From positions 38,069,063 to 38,133,062 of the forward strand of contig CM060181.1 in assembly GCA_030549775.1 (NCBI GenBank): a DNA stretch of 64,000 bases. The letters are read 5' to 3'. A program made the position numbers and the translations under genes. Positions 47,611 through 59,300 of this stretch are shown here, piece by piece; position 1 is the first letter of the stretch, and each line of letters opens with the position of its first letter. The stretch is from Tamarix chinensis. Lineage: Eukaryota > Streptophyta > Magnoliopsida > Caryophyllales > Tamaricaceae. The notes beneath the pieces were generated by a model, which was not told the origin of the DNA, did no database searches, and saw nothing but the letters and a program-made list of their open reading frames with translations.

Positions 47611-49097
47611 AAACAGACTTCGCCCCTGAAGTCTCTTGCGGCTCTCTAGGGTTAGGGTTGGGGCATTCTAATCTTCTATATTAACGCATCACTAGCTATA
47701 CTTAACCTAACTACCCCCTTAGGGACGAACTAGGGATTGTTGTGCCTGAGGTATAAGCTCAAATTAAATACTAAATATCAAAGATTAATATTGGGATATT
47801 TAATCAAAAATTTATTTATCGAAAATTTACTTCGGAAGGATCCGAAGGCTTAAAACTAATAAAAGAGTTATATAAGAATTTTGGAAACATTCTCGGAGGG
47901 AATTACCCATGGACATAAAATATGTATTACTTACGGAAATATATATCATAAGACCTCAAAATTTTATTTAAAGCATATAGCCAATTTAGTCATTTCGGAA
48001 ATCATTTTTCTATAAATCAAAAAGCATACAACATAACAAGGATGATTTTGGAAAGAAATTCTTGAATACGTCTTTTAAATTTAAAACTTCCCAAAAAAAA
48101 TTAACAATTTTTGAAACAAATAATTTAGAGTAAAAAATATTTCCTACAGATAAAATCATTGCAATAAATTTAATCATTTAACAGAAATTCTATAATTTAA
48201 CTAATGTATTTTGTCAACGAAATAAAATCCCAAAATAAAGTCGTAATCACACGGCAAAGTCTTACTCGAAAACGAATCTAAAATATAAGATCAACCAAAA
48301 ATCAAAATCATAGGAATATAATAAAATTCATTATCGCAAACAAGTTTATCTACTATGGTTCGCAATGACAACGATTAATTAAATTCAACTATGGGTTTGA
48401 AATCATCGATAAGTCCATAAAATGAATCGAAATTAAAATAATTAGTTGTTTACATCGAATTACGCTAATAAAATTGTTAAACTTAATAAATCTGGATTTT
48501 GAAAATACGGTTTATTACATCACTACTCTCTTAGAAAGGAACTTCGTCCCTGAGGTTCGAGAAAACCTAAATAGTGGAAACTTGACAAAACGATTGAATA
48601 GGCCTTTATCAAAATAATTAGGTTAAAGGTAAATCCGAAGAGAAACAACTTGATGTTTACAAGTTTAAATCAATGCTTAACCAACCAAATACAATGGAAC
48701 TCGATCAAGGAAGAAGTACATACTTAGGGTTAAGCAAGTCACCAATCTAGTTCCTCACAACTCCGAAAGTGAAACTACTTCACCATAATATATTACTATT
48801 TGCCCCGTTATACCACACCCGCCAAGTACGACTTAAGGCTATCACTCCACTGAATATGTAAGACTAGGGTAAATCTAGAGGGGTCACTACCCCCTTAAGG
48901 GCAAACTAATTACAAGAACCCAATCAAGGTGACAAAACACAAGGCCACTTACGCTACCCAATCACACTATCCTCACAAGCTAATCCGGATTTAAAAAAGA
49001 AAGAAACGCTTGAAGAAGTGAAATACATTTTTAGTTAAAACATTTAGGATCGTGAGAATCGAATCTCTAACCGAAACCCAATTCTCAACAACCAAAA

Positions 49098-49109
49098 GCT
49101 CTGATACCA
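49098..49109 (-). promoter_or_regulatory. Primer binding site, tRNA-iMet type
   Basis: The minus strand reads TGGTATCAGAGC, a perfect match to the expected initiator tRNA-Met site. It is unusual because the neighbouring LTR-terminal hairpin (49115-49208) is flipped. Confidence 0.85.
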
Positions 49110-50050
49110 ACTTGTAATACCCCCAAGTTTAAGGTTTTAACCCTTTCGCTTCCGCTAAACCTTTTGATTTTAATGAAATTTTTCAGTAGTAAATTTGGGG
49201 GAGTTACACTACGTGAGTCGGGGCCAAACTAATCCACGGGTGAGAATAGTGACCAAGAGCATTTTGCCTTAGAGACCGGTCCACTAGTGAATAATAGTGG
49301 CCAGATGCGTTCTACCCAGGAGTGTATTTTTGATCCACCGATTATAATAGTGGGGTTCCTGTACTCACATGGATATCGAGAGATGATGTTAAATAATGTT
49401 TAATTAATGGCTTAAGACCAGATAATGTTGATTTCACCTATATGATATATTGATATAATAAGTGCAGCATTGGTGGTTGTCATTTTGGGTATGTGATGGA
49501 AATGCTAAGTAAATAGACCTTGTGATATGCATTTCCTATTGTATGTGGTGTTGCATTGTCCATTGGCTCTCACATTATTGTTATTATCTCTATTCTTGCG
49601 TATCTTATTATTTTTACATTATTTATATATGATGTGTTGCATATAAGCCCTACCTTTTAGTCTAGTATAAAGGGTTATTTAGTACCGTAATATTGAAGAG
49701 TTTTGTTTGTGGGCCCTCACCTATTCAATAGGCAATGTCCTTTATAGGTTAGCAGTAGGTGCTATTCAAGCTATTATCGGGTAAGAGTGTAAGGGTTTTC
49801 CAGGAAGCTTTTTTTAGGGTTTCTCTTCCAACCTTACTATTTCTTTATTTAATGATTTTACTCTTGTAGCCACTAATAGTAGGTTTTATCTTTTGTAATG
49901 TCTTTAATGAGCTACTATGATTTAAATGAGAGTTTGAGTTTGTGTAAATTATGTTATGTTCCTTTCTAACCTTAGCACTTGTTACTGAAACGGTAGGAGG
50001 AAACCGATCTGGTACTAAGTGTGGTGGTAGTGAATTTTAAAGGTATTACA

Positions 50051-51080
50051 GGAAGTTGTGGTATCCCAACTTTTTAACCCTTGCGTTAGAGACATTCAAG
50101 GTGTGGTGGGTGAGGTATCTCAGTACAAGCCCCCTTAGTATACTTCGACTACATATGGTAGGTGTGATATCCCAATTTGTGGCAACTGCACTTAATATGT
50201 GATGTATGTGGTATCCTCGAAGAAATCCCCTTCAATGTATCCTAACCTCATGTGATGGGTGTGGTATCCCATTATGATTATTTCTACTTCCATGACTTTT
50301 ATTTATAGTAGAGAACTAGGTGTAGTCAAATGAACAATCTTATTAACTGAAAATTGTGTTGTCACTAAAGGTAGCATTATAATATGGTTATATTGTGTGG
50401 GTTTCAATGTATTTACCGTATTTCTACACTTCCATGATTTCTATGCAAGCATGCCTTATTCTACTTGAGCTATACTAATATTATACTACTATGTTATTAT
50501 GTGACTTCAATGTACTGCATGAGCTATACCATATTTTAGGTAGTATGGTTTACCAATACTTCGCCATACAGATAATACACTTGTGTGGTCACTATGATGA
50601 TTCGGCTTCTGATCTGGAAAGTATATGACAATTTTTAGGGTTACGACTCTTAGTTAGAGTATGCCGAGGGTGATGATGTGAACCTTTAGCGGGTCAATGC
50701 TTGGGACTAGAGGTTTATGATTATGGCTAAGAATTAGGCTGACTAGTTAGAAGTGTTTTTTGCACTACTATGGGAAGTTTTTGTACTTCTGGTTATTTAA
50801 ACTCTTAGCTCCATTTCTTGTATTTGGTTTTGTAAACTATCGTACTCATTCTATCTATATTATTGTTCGCGATCTTATTATCTTTTTATGTCATGTTAAT
50901 GTTATAAGCATGCATCCTTTGTTTATTATTTTATTTTACCTTGCATCAGGCATGGGTTAGGTGATGATCATGCCTCTCTCATAGTTGATGTAGCGGTCAC
51001 ATTCCTCGATTTTGTTTTTCAAATGGTTCTACATTGTCTTAAAAATAAATTTTTTTGGTTAAAAAATTAGGGGTGTTACA
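50051..51080 (+). repeat. LTR B, right part
   Basis: Continuation of the LTR begun at 31498. It ends AAAATTAGGGGTGTTACA at 51080, three bases before a PBS, which proves it is a 5' LTR. Near 50060-50270 the GTGGTATCCC(A/T) motif recurs several times. Confidence 0.75.
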
Positions 51081-51083
51081 AGT

Positions 51084-51096
51084 TGGTATCAGAGCC
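51084..51096 (+). promoter_or_regulatory. Primer binding site, tRNA-iMet
   Basis: TGGTATCAGAGCC, complementary to the 3' end of initiator tRNA-Met, lies 3 bp after the LTR end. Confidence 0.92.
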
Positions 51097-51439
51097 TATG
51101 GTTTTAAATCTTGAAGTTGTTTCGCCAAAATGAAATTCTTCGGTTTCATTATCCGAAGTTGTAGAATTTGGTTTATTCTACAAGCAAGCATTGGTTTGGA
51201 TTGGGAGTTGGCCTTAATTTTATGAAATGGACTGACTTCTGGCCTTATGTGTGATATGTTACCTTCATATGTACTAATGGTTTATTAGTGTTTGATTCCC
51301 TTTTAACATGGCTTAGTATTCTAGGGTTTTGATTGAGCAACAAATTCATTGTGTGGAAGCTCCTCAGTTGCCACTACTACCTCCTTTTCTAGTGCTACCA
51401 CCGGAGGATTAGCTTCATCAGGTTGATATTCATCACCCT

Positions 51440-53051
51440 TCAGTTTTTGAGGGTTAGGAGAACTCGAATGTGTCGGAGTATTTGCTAAGGGATTTTTAGA
51501 AGATCTTTACAACTAATGGTTGCCTAGAGAGTAGGAAGGTGGAAAAGGGGGTATTCCATTTGTACGGTCATGCTGACGAATGGTGGAGAGGTTAGAAAAT
51601 GAGGAGAGATACTAAAAACTAGTGAGAGACCTTTGTCGAGATGCTCAAGGCACGACCCTACCCTACTTGCCTAGAGATGGAAAAATATAATGAATTCATG
51701 GCATTGCTTCAAGAGACATCTTTATTGGAGGAGTACTATAGCCATTACTTGGACATGGTTCACTTTGCTCTATAAGTTGACACCAAGAGAGGATGAAGGT
51801 GCATCATTTATAGTTGGGGTTTAGTCTGAGGCTCCAAGAGATGCTAGTGGGGACTCGTGCACAAAACTTGTAGGCTTTTTATGATTATGCCTTGGAGGTA
51901 TTAGCAACTGCTCAGGCTCGTATTGCCTAGTCAAGGGCTAAGAGGAGGTTTGAGGGCAGTCAGTACCATGGGGAAGATAAGAGGTTTCAAATCTCGAGCA
52001 GTCATCAATAGGGAATGGTATCCTGCTTTGGAGGGTAATTGAGTTAGTTGCGTGTGACGCATTTCTTTTCCCACTGGTCTGGTAAGAACCACCTAAGGAA
52101 GGATTGTGATGGGATGTTAGTTTAGTGCCATTATTGTGGTCGGTTGGGGCATTGTTGGTTCAAGTGTCGTACCGTCAAAGGTAGTGTTCTGCAAGGGCAG
52201 CACATTTATAGGGTACAATGGCATAAACACTACCAGTTCAGGGGGCTCAACTAACAGATAGTGGAGCTAGCAGAACAACTCTATAGTAGAGGATGTAGAG
52301 GCCCTATGCTTTTCAGCAAGGGTAAGGCTCAATAGTGCTACAGAACCACCTCCAAGTAGTCGCTTGAGCATGATAAGCTAGTTAGAGGCTAACAGTGAGG
52401 TTGATGTCATCAAGGGTACGTTCACGGTTTCTTCCCTTCTTGCTTATGTGTTTTTGACTTGGGTGCTTCACACTCCTTTGTATCTACTGCTTTCATAACT
52501 ATGGGTCTTTTTGATATGATATACACTTCTGTTGCACTCTTATCTGGGGATAGATTTCCATATTCTAGGATATATAAAGATGTGGCCTTAGTTATTAAAG
52601 GAATCGAGCTTTTGGTAGACCTCATAGAGCTTGAGCTTTAGAACTTTGACATTATCCTTAGGATGGATATGCTGGCAAGATATCGGGGGGTTGATTGATT
52701 GCACATAGGATTGCATGGTTCTTAAGGGATCATAGGGGTGCTAGTATCTCTTACCGAAGATATAAGCCTAGACCCTTAGTGAAGGTAATGTTCGCAGTGG
52801 GGCTCGGTACGCTCATGTGGAAAGGGAATCCACTCTTCTTATGTAGCGATAAGGATCTAGATGCTAAGGAGTCCCTAGTTGAGGAAATTCCAATGGTGCG
52901 AGAGTTTCTATATGTGTTTTCCGATGAGATCCTGGGGATGCCGCCAGTGCATGAGATAGACTTCATAATAGACCTTCTACCAAGGACAAAGCCTATATCA
53001 AAGGTGCCTTATCATCTGGCATTGACCGAGATGGAAGAGTTGTGTACTTAG
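51440..53051 (+). pseudogene. Ty3/Gypsy gag, protease and start of RT, decayed
   Basis: This is the plus-strand internal region of the LTR B element. Gag remnants are ENSNVSEYLL, GHADEWWRG near 51570 and LLEEYYSHYLDMVHFAL near 51730. A perfect zinc knuckle CHYCGRLGHCWFKC lies at 52126-52167. The aspartic protease keeps DLGASHSFVSTAF (52455), with Asp-Leu-Gly-Ala in place of the usual D(S/T)GA. The linker to RT reads PMVREFLYVFSDEILGMPP and IDFIIDLLPRTKPISKVPYH (52900-53020). Many stops and frameshifts prevent expression. The RT is cut at 53051 by a minus-strand LTR. Confidence 0.85.
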
Positions 53052-53170
53052 TTGCGTACTTTAAGCAATTAATATTTTATTCAAGGATTTAACCAATCAT
53101 AAATTAGGCCCACATAATAACACTTAACTCACTTCCATCAACATAGTAAATTATTATTATTATATTCAAT

Positions 53171-53316
53171 CCAAGTGGATCCATTCTAAGTGGCATTAAA
53201 GTTGAACCAGTCCAAGTGGTGTTAAAGCTGATCGATTCTAGGGGCATCAAAGTCGAACCAATTCAAGTAACACTAAGGTTGAATAATTTCAGGTGGCATT
53301 AGAGCCAAATAATTCT
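53171..53316. repeat. 26-bp tandem repeat, about 5.5 copies
   Basis: Units such as AAGTGGCATTAAAGTTGAAC and AAGTGGTGTTAAAGCTGATC recur every 25-26 bp. Confidence 0.85.
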
Positions 53317-55498
53317 ATGACATAAAATACAGCATAAGGTATCTTGCAATTTCAATCCATAATCAACCCTTCACATACTCTCACACATACAATATTCAAG
53401 CGTTATACTAACATGCATTTGCATTGAGGCTATAAATTCATAAGTACATATAATTGCCACATAGAACATAGCACACACTTGATATGATTAAATAATCAAT
53501 AAGCATACTCATCACCTTCCACTCCGAACAAACATACATTCCAGATTCCGCCATAAGTAAAGGTAAGTAGTGACTTACCTAAATTCGAAGTTAACTAAGC
53601 AAATTGAGAAAGAGATAGAGCTATTGAGAGATTGAAATTCCATGAGAAAGTTTTCCTAGATTGCCAATAGAAATTGGAAACTAGGTTAGAAACTATCTTA
53701 TTGATCAATAATTCAAAAATTAACACAAGGAGACACAAATGATCTTTCTTGGAATATGTGTCTAAAACCTAGGACTTGCAAGCATAGCTCTATTAAGGTT
53801 TAAAATTACATATTAACCAAATTAGGTTAAACACATATCACTTGGGGCATGTCAAATGGATTTGAAAAGCTAGGGAAATGATAATAGAGGATAAGTTCTT
53901 TTATCAAAAATAATTTAATGGTTAAGTTTTACATCTTAAAAGACAAACCAATCATTTATAGAGAACCAAATCTAAATTGATAAGATAAAAATATAATTCA
54001 AATGATTTTAAATCAAAGTCGGAAATTGATTAAGTAAAAGACGCATAGCATAATCAATTTTATAAATCCATATTCGAAAATTAGGGTTTTCAATGCCTAC
54101 ACTACGAATTAACCAATTCACTTTGATTACCTCAAATTGATAGTTTTAAAACACAATTAAACTACTTTTAGATAAATCTAGATAACCAATTTCAACATAA
54201 ATAATCTTATGAATCACTAATTTAAGATAATCAATTTCCAAAATTAGGATTTTAAAGCCCAAGACGCAAACTTAGACAATTCAAATCAATTAATTCCAAT
54301 TTAAAGTGTTAGAATGCAATTAGGATCATTTCAACTATTTTGATAAATTCAATTTTAGAAAAACAACTATACAAATGCCCTATTTCAAAATTTCACTTGA
54401 AATCTATGGTTTTGGTCCCCAAAATGCAATTTGGCTAAATTTTATTAATTTATTTAAATTGATTGCTTAGAAATGTAACTAGACATATCTTAAAACATGT
54501 TTTATAATCAATTAATTAAAACCAATAAAAGAAATACCCAATTTAGCATAATTAGGATTTTTAAACCTATAATGCAAATCCAATCAATTCCTTTTAAAAC
54601 ACATGAATTGATAGTTTGAAATTGTAATTAAATGTCTTCTAATGTAAATGATATAATCAACTAAATAAAATAACTCAATTACACAATCTAATTTAAACCC
54701 GCAAGAGTTTTAACCTAAAAATCTAATTCCGATCAATTTTACAAAATTTTCCCAAATCAACATTTCTAATATGAAATTTAATTCCTTTAAAAGGATATCA
54801 TAAAATTAGTTGAATGAAAAAACTCAATTTTATAATCCGATTTTGTCACACATGGATTTTGACATAGAAATCTAATTCTGCCAAAAATTCTCAAATTGGT
54901 GGTTGTGACATGAAATTAGATGCATTCTAAAGCGTAATGTAAAATCAATTTACCCAAAATAGCTTAATCGGGTGAATCTAAAAAATTCAGGCATAACCTA
55001 GCCACAAATCCAATTTTCCATAATTTTAGCATAAACCAAATAATTAACATTTCCAAATCAACCTTACAATATATATATACTTAATTAAACAATTAATTTA
55101 GCTTATCATAAGCTAAAATTAATCAAAATAAGAGTTAGGGTTTTACAAATTTTTATGTAACAAAATTAGCAAATCAGGACGGGTGAAGACCAGAAAAGCT
55201 TTGCTGGATGTCGACTGGTGCTCGCCAGCCATCACCCGAGCTCACCTTAGCTGGACGGCGGTACAACATACTCTCATTGATGTCCGTTGCTGTTATACTG
55301 CTGTGGTGGCTTCTGGGTTGGTGCTGGCAATGTCGATGGTGGTGGTTGTGGCTGGCGGTTGAGGTTGGTGATTGACAATGGAGGAGTTGGGAGAAGGAGG
55401 TTAGGCCTAGGGTTTTACTCAGGTAAAGAAATGCAAACGAGAAAGGGGGAGAAGAAGTGAGAAAAGGAAAAAGGAAGAGGGGGAGGGGAACTAGTCAG

Positions 55499-55524
55499 GA
55501 CCTCTCTCTCTCTCTCTCTCTCTT
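55499..55524. repeat. (CT)n microsatellite
   Basis: Uninterrupted CT dinucleotides within the LTR leader region. Confidence 0.9.
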
Positions 55525-56378
55525 GCAAATACAAGTTCATAATAAAATACTAAATATCTAAAATTATCATTTGAAGATTTTATCTAAAATTTATTTAATG
55601 AAAAATCATTTTATAAGGATCTGAAGGCTTAAAGTAGATATAAGAGATATGTAAAGAATTTGGGAAATATTTTCGGAAGAATTTACCAAGGAATGTAAAG
55701 ATTTATATTATTTACGAAAATACATTATAAGACCTCTAAAAATATTTCAAAGTATATAAGACAATATTTAAATCAAATCTTAATAAACCGAGTCTAATTT
55801 AAATAATTTTTAAAACTAGTCTTCCACAAACCATAAAGGGTAAAATGGAAGAAAATTAGTTTCGGAGAGACATTCATTAATAAGCTTCGAAGATCTTTTT
55901 AATTTAAAACTCTTCGAAGATCTTAAGGACCTCGGAAATAAATAATTCAAAGTCAGAAATATTTTATATGCATAAAATCATTAAAATAAATTTGACTATT
56001 TTAAAATGAAAATTTTATAATTTAAATAGTATATGTCATTGATGAAATATAACTCCAAAACAAAATCGTAATCACACAATATAGTTATAATCGAAAATGA
56101 ATCTAAAATATTAAAAATCAAAATACAAGAAAGAACAGAAATACATATTTTTAACCGAAAATTAAAATTATTTCAATATAATAAAATCATGGTCATGAAA
56201 AAATTTATCTAAAATGATTCACAACGACAACGATTAATTAAATTCCAATATAAATTCGAAATCATCGATTAATCCATAAAATAAATTGAAATTAAAATAA
56301 TTAAATGTTTACATCAAGTTATGCTAATAAAATAATTAAGCTCAATAAAATTGACTTTTAAAGATACAGGGTATTACA

Positions 56379-59300
56379 ATAATAACCTTAAAATTTACTA
56401 TTAAAAATTTTTATTTTTAAAAAGTTAAAAGTGGAAGCTAAGACATTAAATTTTATGGTACTACCACTACACTTAGTACTGACCAGTTTCTTCTACCGTT
56501 TTGATACCAAGTGCTAAAGCTAAAATGTTACTTTCCTTAAAGTTCAAGAATACATTTATAAAATAGAGTAGTACAATAGTTAGGAAGTTTAACTCACCTT
56601 CTAAAGAAAACCCAATAACTGTGGTTACAAAAAGAATGCCAGTGGGAAAAAAATAGAAAAGATTATAAGGAAAAGGTACAAGAAACTCTCAGTTCAAAAC
56701 ATTGGTTAGAATCCCAAATAACCCTACACTCTTAATCCCAATGAATAATCCTAAAATGAGCTTATAGGCTACGACACCTATTTTCCCATATCATTATCCT
56801 AATTAGAATCCAACTAAGATTAATCCCCCTTCAAATCATCCCCTACTCAAGTAACAATCCCATTTTTCACTCTTGTAAAATTTCATTTAAAAAAAGAAAA
56901 GAAAAGTATTATTGCCACACCTAATATAAGATAGATGCCCCTCATCTATCTCATAATAGGTGCACGGCTAAAAACTTGTCTAAAAAACCTAAAATGAAAC
57001 TAATCAAAATCTCATCAATAAAGTTAGTGGAAAACTCTGTAAAATCATTGCTTATTTAATAGCAAAAACACTATGAGATAAGCCTAGAATTCAAAATCTT
57101 GACCAAAAAATAGAAATATGAATGGTTGTTTGTAACACTAAATTACAATTTAAATATAATAACTTAAATCCCAAAACATTTACAAATAATTATATAATTT
57201 CTCAAAGGGTAAAAATCCTGTTAGCTTATATCTTCTCCCCAAACAAGAGTACATGCACCCAAACATCTAAATAAGCATAGTATTAGTACAATGACATAGT
57301 GAGTAAAAATACCCAACTCATAGAATTAACATATACAATTTTAAAGTTTTATCATGACATAGGGAAAATGACATCTTGATTAACAAGCAAGAATATAAAC
57401 AACATCAACGGCATGCTCACATTTTATGATGTACATGGGATATTCATTTGTACATAACTATTATGTAATCCTTTCAATTTAGTTCAATGAAACATATATT
57501 AATCAGTTCCATCAAATGATATCACACCACACATTCTAATTAATAGTATTACCCATTTCCTTGTATATGCTATCATAGTTCAGTTTTTTCACTTATTCTA
57601 CTTATTCCATTTATTTCACATGTACATTTCCAACATCTAGAATTACTCACATCTAAAATATAATATTATCCATATCTAAAATATAATATGATTTGCATCT
57701 AGGGCACGATAGCTAATGAATCCACATGATATCTAAGGTATGATGGCTAAGGAAGCCTCTTGAACCTACTAAGGAACACCTAACCTTAAGCATGCACAAC
57801 TCCTATAAGTTACCTATAGAGTAGAAAAAAGCATCTTTGACATAAGGTAGTGATAGCCCAACCATATAATAAAAGTGATTGCATCTACTACATATCCCAC
57901 CTCGGAGTCCATCCTAAGGCTACACATCTAAATATTAGAATAAAAATTAAATGCTATAATATATATATATATTGATTCCATAATCTCATAACAGCAACAC
58001 TTGATAACCCACAAAAAAATACCATTTAAACATTCCACAAAGGTTATCTAATCATTTATCAAGGTTCAACATCTATCATACTCATTACAACTCATTACAC
58101 CAAACACATTTCAAGCTCAACACATATACTTTTTCAACTACTATGATTGTGTTTTAAAACTAACATGCATCCTTCTACTATTGAAAAGGAGGAAAGGGAA
58201 TTATTAACACAAAATTTCCAATCTACAAGGTGTTTAGGCGAGTTTAATTATTATCCTGAGCTTAAGAAAATAAGGAAAGAAGGAAGATTAACCACATTTG
58301 TGGATCCCCCAAACACCATACTAGATTACTAAGGGAAAATGTAAGGACTAAGTTCAGGAAAACTAATCGAAACATGGAACAATTAAAAATAAGAAAAATT
58401 TATCATAAATAAATTAAACAAGTAGGGTTTACAACTCAAAACATCAAACTAATCAATTTTAGTGAGTATATCCAAAATGATAACTTAGAAGCATAATTAA
58501 AATGATTTTAAATCAAAAATTAATAATCAACAAGTACAAGAATCAAACACAATTAAATTTCAAAAACTATTCACAAAAAAAGGGTTTTAAAACCTAAATT
58601 AAGAATTTGGACAATTCAAATCAATTAACCAAAATTGAAGTGTTAGAATGCAAATAAGGTTATTTCAAACAATTTATAAAATCTATTTTATAAGACATAA
58701 TTATACGAACAACCAATTTCATAATTTCATTTTAGAAACTAGAATTTTAGGCTCAAAAAGAAAATTTAACTAAATTTTAAATTTTATTTAAATTGAAGGT
58801 TTAGAAATATAATTATACCTATTGAATAATATATCGTATAATCAATTGATTAAAATAGGTAAAGGAAAGGCCCAATTTAACATAACAAAGGTTATTGAGC
58901 TTGGGATGCAAATACAGTTAACTCTTGCTCAAATATTTAAGTTGAAAGTTTATAAATGAAATTAAATATGTTTTAATGCAAATTGTATAATTTATTTAAT
59001 AAAATAACTTATAGATGAATCCAATTTAAATATGTAAGTATTTTGACCTAAAAATCCAGTTTTAATTAATTTTGCATAAATTTCTCAAATTGAGACTTCT
59101 AACAAGAGATTAAATACATTTTCAAGTATATTATATAATCGAGTTATAGAAAATAGTTTATTTGGATGAATATGAGAAATTAGGATATAATTAGGTTAAC
59201 AATCAAAACCCTTGAAATCAACCAAATCAATAACTAAGAATTCAACTTAATCGGACAAAAAACACCTGCAAACAAATTCTAATAACTAATTTGGTGAGAT

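Larger units (their letters stand above)
42588..49208 (-). mobile_element. 6.6-kb LTR-derived element with 94-bp terminal inverted repeats
   Basis: The left end (42588-42681) and the inverse of the right end (49115-49208) are the same 94-bp sequence with about 3 differences. Outside lie exact CTACG duplications (42583-42587 and 49209-49213), extendable to CACTACGTG if the element is taken two bases shorter at each end. The interior is minus-oriented: PBS (49098-49109), PPT and LTR start at 48519, a ~0.77-kb LTR fragment (48519-47750), a second PPT (47596-47610), then a ~5.0-kb LTR (47595-42588). No gag or pol is recognisable, so it is non-autonomous. The near-identical arms suggest a recent insertion. 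Confidence 0.75.
34091..50050 (+). repeat. LTR A (net ~4.8 kb), split by three insertions
   Basis: It starts TGTAATACCCAAAATTTTTA at 34091 and ends AAAGGTATTACA at 50050. Removing 35494-39349, 41435-42097 and 42588-49208 (with one copy of each target duplication) leaves about 4.8 kb. That remainder is continuous with itself and matches the LTR at 1-1149 over its 3' part. Its regions are a pyrimidine-rich leader (34380-35490 and 39355-39480), a 29-bp array (40209-40805), TATA-like minisatellites (42364-42500 and 49290-49350) and the CTGGTACTAAGTGTGG block near 50010. No matching target duplication was found (TTAGG left, GGAAG right) and no PBS follows. Confidence 0.7.
53052..56378 (-). repeat. 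Minus-strand LTR, 3'-truncated
   Basis: The minus-strand start is at 56378 (TGTAATACCCTGTATCTTTA). It aligns with 47750-48519 over its first ~850 bp and with 58120-60500 further on (for example GTTAGAATGCAA near 54308 and 58640). A purine-rich stretch (55370-55500) matches the family's leader. It breaks off at 53052 against the Gypsy RT remnant. Confidence 0.65.

Noticed and set aside
42590..49206. Plain Mutator-like element call for the 6.6-kb insertion (9-bp CACTACGTG duplication and 94-bp TIR)
   Set aside because: The ends are also perfect TG..CA LTR termini with a 5-bp duplication, and PBS, PPT and LTR sequence lie inside, so a simple MULE label is not justified. Kept as an open alternative.
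34086..50055. Target duplication for LTR A
   Set aside because: Left TTAGG and right GGAAG do not match; the insertion is inferred from LTR B continuity only.
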